Position numbers and translations under genes: made by a program. A DNA stretch of 64,000 nucleotides from Portulaca oleracea (taxonomy: Eukaryota > Streptophyta > Magnoliopsida > Caryophyllales > Portulacaceae): contig CM055888.1 in assembly GCA_029582165.1 (NCBI GenBank), positions 14,717,001 to 14,781,000 of the forward strand. Direction: 5' to 3'. Below, in pieces: positions 34,001-46,000 of the stretch. Below the pieces are notes generated by a model. That model ran no database searches. It was not told where the DNA came from and worked only from the letters and a program-made list of their open reading frames with translations. Numbering within the stretch: position 1 is the stretch's first letter; each line of letters begins with the position of its first letter.

Positions 34001-37000
34001 GAAATCTGGATGGAAGGAGTGACAGGGATCCCCCCTTCTTTTACTGCCAGGAGGGGGGAAGGGTTGCTGGCAGTGTTTGTCGACAGCGCCATGCTATTTC
34101 CAATGTGGAATGCTGTATCACCAGTTAGTCTTTAGGTTCGTCTGTTTTATTCTGTGGGAAACATGCTTCAATGCTCACCTGGACTAGGGTCTAGGTTGTA
34201 ATATGTTACAAACTATTAGGGATGGGAAGCATACGTGGAAGATTGCTGTTTTGCTAGTACAAATTATGCACAATTCTAACGGGATTGAGCCAGCTCATTT
34301 TCTTTTTCCTCCAATTTATCTCTGATCTCATGTCAAGGCTGTTTCATTGTCTGCAGTTCAGTAATTATGGTAGGCTGCTTTTTTGCTAGTGTTTGTTCAG
34401 TGTGCTTATTTATGTTTCGCATATTTCTGATGTTATGTAGAGGCAGTTATTTTGTATTATTTTACCATTCTTGATTTATGTATGATTACCTCATTGGAAA
34501 GATTTGCACATTTCCTTGAATCGATGAACTCTGAAAGTTTAAACATATTTGAAATGTCTTGATAAGTTTCATATGCTGCTGTTTCTTCTGGACAGTCAGT
34601 CGCCAGAGTCTACAAGGATGACGTTGAACTGGAAACTTACATTCGGTCAGATTTGTATGGTACCTGCAATCAAGTGACGTAAGTTTTAAGTGCTTCAGAG
34701 AAAGGAACCATATTTATTCATCCATTGTTCAAGCTTTCTGGGTTTTTATTTTTAAGAAGTTTATGATAAGTAATCAAAATATTGCATTAGAGAGACAAGA
34801 AGGGTGTGTCATCATATACAAGGGGGGCAAAAGAACAAAACCATCATCCGTCTAGCTCTCATGCATAGTCATGATATTATCTACAAAGTCCAAAAAGCTT
34901 ATGTTACTTCTATCATAAAGCACTGTACTTTAACTATACGAGATTCTCAAAATGTAGTTTTTGAAAGGACTGGGCTTTGTCCTAAAAGATTTGACGAGCT
35001 TTTTTTTTTTCTTTTTTTTGGATAGGGAAAGATCTATATTAAAAGTAGGATAAAAGAAAGGATGAAAGTTACATACATCCAAACAACAAACTATCCACAA
35101 AATCTACCACCTCAAAAGAGGAAGAGCTGTACTTCCCATTCATCAAAAGAGGAGAGACTTGACAAAATTGTCTTTCAATCTTTGAAGAGGGATTTCAATT
35201 CCCTCAAAAACCCTCCGTTCCTTTCTTTCCAGATAACCCAAAAAATCACATGAGGTATAATCAAGGCCTTCTTCTTCTTTGGCTTTCTGCAAAGAAACTC
35301 TTCCCAAATAGGAGATGACTCCTGATTGAATAGGAAACAACCCAAGGAACACCAAGACAGCTAAAGGGTATATCCTAAAGATTCGATGAATTATTAAGAC
35401 TATCAGTTCATCAGGTTGTGGTTGGGGTAAAAAAAACTATTAGGAGTTTAAATATCACATGTTCAGTAGTGTTATCCCTCTTTGCTTTGATAGGTTGCTT
35501 TTAGTGGCTTGGGCTGCTTCAAATTCTGTCAGGAGCGATCTCTTGGGGTGCTTCTTGATTCATTAGGAATCATCTCTTGACTTGGGAGGGTTTCTTTGGT
35601 AGGAAAGTGAATAAGAAGAGGGCCATGGTTCGGTTGTCTACACAATCTTCAACGATTTCTCTAGCATTGCTCCTTGTGCATGAAAAATTCCAGATATCTT
35701 TTGTCTTACCTTTTGATGTCTTGGAGTGGAAGAAATAGAATAGTATTCAATGATGTCAACACCCTTCTCTAGTGCTCAAAAGAAAATTTCATTAAAGACT
35801 ATTTTATTGGGATACGAGAAGATTTTTACTTCCTCGTTGGATGTGGCCCAGTGTGTGGATAGTTTGTGTCTTGGTTATTTAGTCTTTTGTATTATGCTCA
35901 AGGTGCATTCAATCATTTGATCTCGTTTTGTTAACATCCTATCCATAATTTGTGAGTAATAAAAAAAATATATTAAATAGACACAAGGAGTTGAGCCCCG
36001 TATGCAAAAGGTCCCCCCCCCCCCACACACACACGCGCACAAAAAAGGAAAAAAAAAAAAATTCCCCCAAGATCTCTTGTCTCATGTTGTCTACAAAATG
36101 CAAAATACATCCTCATACCATGATTGAGCTTCTATCTCCAACTATACAACATTCTTAGAAAATATAGCTTGAAATCTTGAAAGGAAGAAGCGTAATCCTA
36201 AAAAATCTGGTGGTTCCTCTCTGTCCATGTCCACCACCAAGTAGCATAAGGGATCAACCTCGGAACCCCAAGTGCCAAACTCTTTAGTCTCATCCTCCAC
36301 ACTACCAAAACATCCTTGACATTAGAAGGTTGAACCCAGCTAAAAAAATCCTCCTTCCCTCCCCTTGAGAGAAAGTTGTAGCATAATAATTCAACAACCT
36401 TCACTATGCTTTTACAAATTGTTTGTTTATCTTCGACCTTTGTTCTACATAATAAAGAGGTTTTAAGGGAATGCTGCAAGCTTGTTCTCTTGCTGAACTT
36501 ATCAATTATGGCATATGATGTGGGCTTTCATAACTTGGCTTTCCTTGTGGATTTATAATAATTATTATTTTTTTTCTTTTTTCCTCTATTCAGGAATTGC
36601 TCGAATCCTAAAATCAGGGGGGCAGTGGTATTTCATGGTCAGGGTCCTCAAGTCTATGATTATAGTATTCGACTTAATCACACATGGGCATTCTCAGGAT
36701 TCCCTGATGTCAAGACAATCATGGATGTGAATGGTCCTTATGTCAATGACTTGGAGCTGGGTTTAAATACCGTCCCAATTTTGCAGTATGGGTTCAGTGG
36801 CTTCTTGACTGTACGGTCTCTTTCATTTCTAATGTTGCACTTTTTTCTAAGCTTCAATCATTTCCCATGCCTCTGTGGCAGTTCTTTCATGTCATTGTGT
36901 ACTGAGACGTCTGTTTATTCTGGAACTTTCTTTTACCCCTTGGTTTGTTCGTGGCATGTAAATGATGATGTAGTGATTGGTACATGGATGACATCTTGTA

Positions 37001-40000
37001 CACAGGCTACAGCTCTGTGGTGTCATAATATTTACATCTTTTGTTTACTTTTCCCAAAAAACCCGAAGCTACTCTTTTTGATTAAATTCTTTGCCTTGTT
37101 CAGGAATCTTGCCTCTAGTTAGGAGTCTGGCTTGTTATGTTTCCCTTTAAGTTTGAAATGAATACTTGGACCTTTCTCTCTGCGAGTCATGGATAGGTCT
37201 TTCCTTTTTATGTTTATTTTATCGTCCGAAGTGTGTGATCCTTATTAGTTATTTTTGTAACCTTTGTGCAGCTCCAACAAGTGCTGGATTCTTTCATAAT
37301 ATTTGCTTCACAGCTGACTGATACAAGCACTATCCTTGGAGATTCAGAAGTACCCATACCAGGCTTGTTTGGCTTGCATTCCCGGTTGAGGTTTCCGTCA
37401 ATGCGTTTGATTCCTTCAAATATAAGGATTGTCCCCTTTCCGACCCGTGAATACACTGACGATGAGTTCCAATACATTATCAAAAATGTCATGGGAGTAT
37501 TGTATGCATCTTTGGATTGTCTTAATCTTTTGATTTTGTTAAATGAGATCTAGCTTCTTGGTTTCTCATGATCTTTGTTCGTCACCATGGAATTGAACAC
37601 GCGCAGGTACCTGCTGGGTTTTCTGTATCCTGTATCTCGGTTGATAAGTTATTCCGTCTATGAGAAGGTTGGATAATGAGTTTTTGCTGCTTTTAAAACT
37701 AAGAGCAAGCTGAAAAAATTATTTCGTGTCTTTCTTGGTTTCTTTTCGACTTATTGTCAACTATGATATTGATCCTTTCTGAACTGATTTGAGTTTGTTG
37801 CGTTCTTGGTATTTCAGGAACAGAAAATACGGGAAGGGCTCTACATGATGGGTCTTAGAAACGAAGTCTTCCATCTCTCATGGTTTATAACATATACTGT
37901 ACAGGTATCAATGTGCCCTTTATTTGTGATGACATTTTAAATTTGGAAGGCAACTCATTCACCTCCCTTCGAAAAATATGCTCTATATTTGATAGTTATA
38001 TATTGCACCTATTTGCTTTCACAATATGCTACTCAGAGTCTGAATATGCCTTTGTTGCTAAAATGAAAACGTGTAATTTGTGTCTCTCTTTCCCTCTCCT
38101 ACTATCTTTGGCCCTTTCCTGGTCTCGAAATTTGGGTTGTGTACGATGGCTGTTCATTCTCCTTCTCGCTGACACTTTTAAGCCTATTCTGTTTCTCAAT
38201 GATTTTTGTGTATCATAAATGAATTCTCTGCTTCTTTTCCCTTTACTTTTTGTCGAAAAAGCTAGTCAAAACCATCTCCAAGGGATGTAATGTAAACAAC
38301 CTCTTTGTTATCTCAAGTTGAAGGCTAGAGTTTAATCCTCTTTCACCTAAGATGGACCCTTGTGAGAGGCATTGAGACAAGATAATCTTGCGTGTGGATC
38401 TCCTCACTTTGTCATTTCTCTCTTCTTGATTTGGTGGTTGGGGGGGGGGGGGGGAACTTTGGGTTCAGGGAATTAAAAAATGTGTTGGTGGCATGGTGAA
38501 GCCGGATGGAAAATGTTGCTTCTTTTTTTAAAATTTTTTTTGATAAGTAATCAAACGATATGTTGCAAAGACACCAAGGGTGTTGGTGTGTCGACCATTT
38601 ACCAAAGGGGGCAAAATACACAAAAACACTATGCCATCAAGCTATCATCAATAATGTTTTTTTTTTCCTCATAAAAAAACATATATTAATAATAGGAGTA
38701 AAGAACTGATGCTTAACAAGCACCATACAAGGTTGTGTACAACCAAAAGACAAATTGCGCACAAAATCTACCACATCAAAATAAGAGCTAAGCTTTCCAT
38801 TAACCCAAAAGAAGAGAGACTTGACAAAATTGTTTTTCAATCTTTGTAGAGGTCAACCCCTTCAAAAACCCTTCGGTTCCTTCCATTCCAAACAACCCAA
38901 AAAATCACATGAGGCATGACCAATGCCTTCTTCTTCTAGGTTTCCTACCAAAGAAAGTCTCCCATGATAGGTGATGACCCCTAATAGAATAGGATACAAC
39001 CCAAGACACTCCAAGACAACTCAAAGCTAAAGCCCAAAGGGATCTGGCGAGGTCACAGTGCAACAAAAGATAATTCAGAGATTCAAGATCCTTCTTGCAC
39101 ATGCTACGCCTATTAGCCAAAATTCTCCCCCTTTTTTGTAAGTTGTCACAATTCAAGATGCTCTTGTGAGTCGCTTACCAACAAAAAAAAAAAAAAAACC
39201 TTTAAAGGGGCATCAGACTTCTAAGTGATGGTAGATGGAAAAACTCCAGCCTCCAAAAGATGCAAATGGGAAGAATCCAAACTATGAAGATATGAATAAT
39301 AGGATCTCATACAGAAATCCACATTCTTACTCAATAACCATCTCACTGAGTCGAGAGAAGAGTCCCCAAATTTGGCCTCATTAAGGGTACTGAAGAAACT
39401 AACCAAACTGGCTTCATCAGCAAACCCATCCCGAACAAAAATAGGGGACCAAACACTAGACCCTAAAGATTGCTCCTGATAATCTACAACAAAAGCAGTC
39501 CAATCCGCTGCAAGAGCATAAAGAGCAGGGAAGAGATCTTTCAAAGGAGCTTCAAAGCACCATCGATCATGCCAACTGGAGATGGTAAAACCATCACCCA
39601 CAAGAAAAGAAACGAGTGGATAGAAGCTTTCCCACCCTTTAACAATATACTTCCAAAGACTCTAACCATATGAACCATTGGGAATTGAGGGTATCCACCC
39701 AAAGCCCGCCTCACCATATTCGGTTGTAACTACCTTTCTCTAGAGATTACCCTTCTCATTCATGAATCTCCACAAGCATTTCCCGATAAGAGCCTCATTA
39801 CAAAGCCGTAAATCTCTCACACCAAGTCCCCCTATTGGGAGAGGTCGCTTCACAATGTTCCATCTCACCAAGTGATACTTGAAATCACTCCCGAAAGCAC
39901 CCCAGAGGAATTTTCTTTGTATCCCTTCCAACTTATTTGTCACTGAAGCAGGAAAGGGGGAAAGAGAAAGAAAGTATGTCGGAATACTCGAGATTAAAAG

Positions 40001-43000
40001 AGCGTGAAGTGTAAAAGAGTGCACTGGCCGCTAGAGCACGTACTCACGACGCACTTATAGAACAACTCAGCAACACCAAAAAGAAGAAAGTTGAGCTGCA
40101 AAACGTAGCAAAGCCAAAATAAAAAGGAAAAAACATGTATACTTCAACAATGTGAACAAAGAAGAAGAAGCATGAAGCACACAAAACGCCCGCTCCAATA
40201 TTGTGCTTTGCTCCAGCATGAAAAGCACATAGCATTGTGCTCTGCTGCGTGTTTTTTGTGCGCTCCATGCACTTTTTTAGACTAGAAAGTTGAGCTGCAA
40301 AACATAGCAAAACCAAAATAAAATAAAAAAAATGTATACTTCAACAATGTGAACAAAGAAGAAGAAGCATGAAGCACACAAAACGTCCGCTTCAATATTG
40401 CGCTTTGCTCCAGCATGAAAAGCACATAGCATTGTGCTCTGCTGCGCGTTTTTTGTGCGCTCCATGCACTTTTTTAAACTAAGCCTTAAGCCCGAACTCC
40501 AACTATACGACATCCTCCAAAGGTGGAGCCTGAAATCATCAAGGGATAAAAAAAAGTTGGGTTTTTGGAGTTTGAAATTTGATATTTTGGCGAGTGGCTT
40601 GGAGAAGGTGGGTGAAAAAAAGTTGGTTTCTTGCAGTTTGAAAGGTAATTTTGTTGTCTCTATCGTGAGGTCTTGGAAGGAATGGTATATTGGGGGCAGA
40701 GTGTGTCTTTGCAAATTGTGATTAATAATATGCTTTTAGTTACTCGTCAACATATAAAAAACAAAATAGAAGACAAAGGAAACAAAATTTAGGGGTAAGA
40801 CTGCTACATCCGACCCCTCCATACCCCGCCTCGGTTTCAAGTTTGAACAGGTTCAGGCAATCCTACTCTCTTTACCCTGAACAGATATGTTTTGCATATA
40901 CCCCTTTTGGGCATAATGAAATAATTGTTTTTTTTTATTTCCTCATGTTTTATAAATATATTCCCTTCTTTATTATGCATTTTAAACCCCCAAACCTAGG
41001 GAATTGCCCTTTGTGTTTGTTGCTTTAAAATTATAATTTAGTTATTCTCTCTTTTTTTAAAGTATTCTATTCAAATGGCAATCCTACTCTTTTAACCTGA
41101 ACAGGTTCAGCCAATCCTACTCTCTTAACCGGAGCATATATATTTTGCATATAGCCCTTTTAGGCATAGTTAAATAATTGTTGTTTATTTCCTCATGTTT
41201 TATAAATAATTTTATCCCCTTCTCCTTTGCATATGCATTTTAAACCCCCAAACCTAGGAAATTGCCCTTTGTGTTTGTCGTTTTAAAATTATAATTTAGT
41301 TATTCTCTCTTTATTTTAAGTATTCTATTGAAATGGCAGTCAGATAAAAAGAAAAAGTAAGAAATTAGGAAAATATCATATTACTAACGAAACTCTTTTT
41401 TTTTTTCAATTTATTATGAATTTTTTGTGGTTTTGTAGAAAATAAATTAATATGGACTTCTTGCTAAGGGTGATATGATCTGTACAGCTCATGATGAGGG
41501 GAAATAACATTGTCTGATGGGGGCAATTGTCAAAATGATTTCCAGGAATGTGAGGTGGCTCTGTTGTCCAATTAAGATAGGTTATATGAAGAGGGTATTG
41601 CTTAGATTCTCTTCTCTTGTGATATTGCTATTCTTCAAGGATCTAAAGTGGAGGCTATTTGTTTCCGTAGCGGTGTTGGTCTGTGGGCTGTTCAGTTGAG
41701 AGTGGATTTTCTTGCCTTCAGTAGGTCGTTTAGGAGATATTATTGTCATTTGAGATCCTCAAGTTTAGTAGCTAGTCCACTGTATGAGTGGGTATTTTTC
41801 GGTGGCGTGCATGACAACATCCTTGCCAGTTTTAAGTGGGGTTTTATGGGGGCTATGGTCTAAGTGACGACAACATAGGCTTGGGCCGCTTGGCTTATTT
41901 TAGGATCTGCTGGCTTCCTGTGGTGCTCAGGTGGCAACTTGAAAATTGTTAGTTGCCCATTTGAGAGATATATTGGGAGTGTCATGTCTTGATTTTAAAT
42001 TTTTATGTGGGTATCATGGAATCACGAAGGGTGATGTTTGTCGAGGTAAAGCGGCCTATATCTGAATCTCCCAAACTCTGTGAAAGTGTTATCCACAATG
42101 GGAGTGGTAATTTAATAATTTCTCACATTGAAATATTTGACTGTCTTGTTAGCGTCCTGAGTCATTTTTCTTTAATATCTTTCTCTATTAGCTTATGAAA
42201 ATGTTGACCTCCTGCATAGTTTTGTGGCTAATGCATACCTACTCTGCATGTTATTGCGTCGTGTGATTTTGACTGATATTTGGTTCTTAATTTCTGTTTG
42301 GATGCAGTTTGCAATCTCGTCCGGGGTCATTACGATTATCACTATGTGGTCTCTTTTTGAGTACAGTGACAAGTCGCTGGTGTTTGCATACTTCTTCTTA
42401 TTTGGACTGAGTGCAATCATGCTTTCATTCTTAATTTCTACATTTTTCATGAGAGCTAAAACAGCTGTAGCGGTTGGGATGCTATCATTTCTTGGAGCCT
42501 TCTTCCCTTATTACACTGTCAATGATCCTGACGTCCCTATGTTAGTATTTCTGCTTATACCTGCTTTCTGCTAAGTTATCCTGTTGTAGATTGCCTAAAT
42601 ACTCTTTTCTTTTCCCCCAGGATACTAAAGGCTACTGCATCATTGCTTTCTCCCACAGCCTTTGCGCTCGGATCAATTAATTTTGCTGACTATGAGAGGG
42701 CACACGTAGGATTACGTTGGAGCAATATATGGCGTGTACGCTGTTGTTTCTGTGATTATAGCTTTCTTTTTAATCCTTTGTCCTCTGTCTGCTTTCTGAA
42801 GTTCTATACTAATGATCTGTGTAGGCGTCATCTGGGATGAATTTTCTGGTTTGTTTAAGCATGCTGCTGCTTGATTCGGTATTGTATTGTGCTATTGGTG
42901 TCTACTTGGATAAGGTATGCTTTTTAAATTATTGTATAAGAAATTGTTTGTCATGCTGATGTGGTTGTGCTTGCTGCTGCTTTTGTAGCTTTACTGCTTA

Positions 43001-46000
43001 TAATGTCCCAGCATCTGCTTTGAAGTATTTACCCTTGTTATTGTGTCCCGTGTCTTTATTACTTTGTCTCAGCATATCGAAATTGCTTATTCCGTGAAAT
43101 CTTTATTTATTCGTATATCTGCTCCTAGTGACCCTTTTACTATGGCTCTGGATAAGGCTGTTTTGTTCTTGAATCTTAAGTGGCACAGTCGTACTGTTTG
43201 TCTGAGAATTGTTTTGAAACCCAAGTCTTCAGCTTAAGGGAAACTCTAGGTTTCATAAAACTGGTTTGTATGAGCAGAAGATTCCTTTAGATGAATTCCA
43301 GCCATAGTTTTCTCATGAGCCCTCTCTCTTAGATTTTCTGCCAAGGGAGTCAGAAAAGTTATTTAGTCGCGCTACTATGTGACATAATTAGAAAGCTCTA
43401 ATTTGATGCCTTCAGGTTTCTTTTCAAATGCACATTTCTGGAAATGAAACTTCCATCAATATTGAAATGGAAAGACTTGGCAGCTTTAAGTAAGGAGTCT
43501 AAGTTGTGGAATTGTGAAAGGTACTCTTAATGGAACTTCTGTCCTGCTATGACTGTTTCTTATTTTCGTATGATCTTGAGGAAGAAAGAGAGGAAGTTCT
43601 TCTAGTGTTATTTGGACGAATGAAGCTGATTCTTTTTCTTCACCGCTTAAGTAATCGTTGGTGATGGATCAAACATTAGTGGTCATATTTTTATTGAAGA
43701 TGTATGGGATTATCACTTTTCATCATCTTAGTGATGGTGTTTGTTCTGAACTCAATCTAAGTGCGTGATATTCAGGTTACATTGTTAGAGAATTCGCTAT
43801 TATTGTGGTATTTGCTAGGTTTTTACCCTAAGTTTTGAGCAGCTAAGTGTCGTATTTCCTATATTCAAAGATGGTGGATGTGGCAACAGGTAAATCGAAG
43901 TAGTCAATATTATCATAGGTGGCTGTTTTTGTGTGGTTGTAATATTTTTGTGTCTTGATTCTCTAGTTAGGTTTATTGCTTTGCCTTTCTAAGGGAGAAA
44001 GTGTTATATATATTGATCAGTAGGCTTTCTTTGATTGTCTCAGTTTTCATGTTTAGCTTCTCGAGTTTTACCCCACATGAGTTGCCAGAGAATTATTGCT
44101 TTTTTGTTTAGGTTCTTCCAAAAGAAGATAATGCAAATTGTTCATGGAACTCCTTATTACCCAAGTGCCTCCGGAGAAGGGAGAAAATTAAGATTCATGC
44201 TTCTAGTTCTGGAATGAAACTGGAGGGTATAACCTTGGAGATGAAACAGCAGGAAGCTGAGGCCAAGTAAAATTAGCTGATTTGTCAAGCTGTCATCTTA
44301 TTGCCGCTCTCTCCTTTGGTTCTCACGCTAGTGCATGATGTACAGGTGTCTTCAAATAAGGAGCCTTTGTAAAGTATACTCCTCAAAAAAGGGGAGTTGC
44401 AGTGCGGTTAACTCGTTGCAGCTGACTTTGTATGAAAATCAGATTCTTGCTCTTCTAGGTATGTAGGTGAAGGGGCCCCAGATTTGCTCTATGATCTCTG
44501 AATCTGTACTGAGAGGTGTCTAACATCTGGAATATCTATTGTAATGATGTTTTATACGAAATACCTGCTAATGCCATTAAAAATCCATGAAGCATCATAT
44601 CAGTTTTGTTTTCGAAATGTCAGTAATTGTCTGGGATAAGAGACACTTAAACCTATTGAACTCCTTAAAACCACTGCAAGTCTGTAACTACTAGTTGTTA
44701 TTTCTGATATGTACTGCTCTTTGTTCATTGTTTGAATTGTAGGGCACAATGGAGCTGGTAAGAGCACAACTATATCAATGCTTGTTGGACTAACTTCCCC
44801 AACTTCTGGGGATGCTTTAGTTTATGGAAGGAATATTTTGACAGATATGGTATGCCTTCTTTCAGAATGTGTTGGTACTCTTGTAGTGTAATATCTGATT
44901 TATTTGTATTTGATTCTGGGTTAGTATAATATCTGTGTTATTTCTATTGGATTTTGGGTAAGTTAGTTTATGCACATGCCTTTAATGGCTCAAACTCTCT
45001 GGTCTTGAGCTTTTAGACCTTCAGAACATTAGGCTGCATCTGAACAGAGCTATCAGTGTTTTACTCCTGTAGGTCTGTCCAATGCCCAATATTTCTTCTG
45101 ATTTGCTGTGATTGCATTGTTTCTCCTATTTGAGCCTGGGTTTAATTAGCAATTCTTGCATGAAGCCTCATGTTTAACTCCTTTTTGGAAATTAGAAAGT
45201 GTTATCATGCATGTGTGAATTATAGAGCTGCATTTTTGCAAGAAAGAAAGTTCTTTGCTTATAAAACTGGTTTCATTGGTGAACTTTCTTGTGTAAATTT
45301 TGTCTTTCCTTGCTGAAGATCATGTGTAATTTATATTAAGATTGTTCATATATAATCCAACCTTCGGGAATACTGGATGAAAATGTACCAAACCTTATTA
45401 TTGTATGTCAGTAGTAAGACCTTTTAAGGGGTGTCTTTTTCGGGCTCACTTTCACTGAATTTTGAGGACTGACTCACAAGATCACATTGACGACAGATTT
45501 GGAGTTACAGACATTGACCCATCAACTATAGTGCTACCAGATGTGCGAAACTACCACCCACACCAGCTTTTCTGTGAGTCACCGTCTTGAAAAATCAGTG
45601 AAAGTATGCCAAAAAGTTTCCCCCTAAAATACTACACATTTACAAGAAAAGGTTTGCGTATAGTTGTACAGTAGCCCCAAAGGCTGGAATTGTTTATCTC
45701 CAATCTCCCTTTAATTTTAACTATGCTGAATGTCAGGTAATTCACAAGCAGTTGGCCCACATGTACTTTATTGGTAGCTGGTTGTAAGCCTTTCAACGGG
45801 TTAATAATTTTAGTTGTCAAAGTATTTGAGTTTCCCAGGGCATTATGATTGTTTTGGTTATTTTATTTTATTTTTAATACTTTTGATATGTTTGATGATT
45901 GAACAACCATGTTTAGAGCTGATTTTATTTTGGTAACTTCCGTTTTTGTGTTTTGATATCATGTAGATAGGGTAAATGAGATTTCCAGTTCGATAATAAT

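Larger units (their letters stand above)
37905..42307 (+). other. ABCA1 intron 8 (4.4 kb, the longest)
   Basis: Begins GTATCA and ends ATGCAG. It holds a G-run (38441-38454), a LINE fragment (38640-40030, minus) and two local tandem duplications (40087-40484 and 40845-41337). The remaining sequence (41340-42307) has no gene. Confidence 0.75.
28035..42914 (+). other. ABCA1: ABCA1 exons 1-11: first membrane domain and first large loop
   Basis: Exon 1 gives a basic cytosolic N-terminus ([14 protein letters not shown]); the ATG at 28035 is chosen because it is first and fits family length. Exon 2 carries the first membrane helix (VVMLMLIAV). Exons 2-6 encode the large non-cytosolic loop, with the conserved phrases [19 protein letters not shown] and [13 protein letters not shown]. 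Exons 7-11 hold the remaining helices of the first bundle ([43 protein letters not shown]), with [15 protein letters not shown] as the coupling segment before the inner helices. Exon boundaries are exact at GT/AG with matched phase. Confidence 0.93.

Noticed and set aside
36625..37122. 165-codon plus-strand frame
   Set aside because: Its first part is ABCA1 exon 5 in the correct register; the rest is read-through into intron 5 after a GT donor at 36811.
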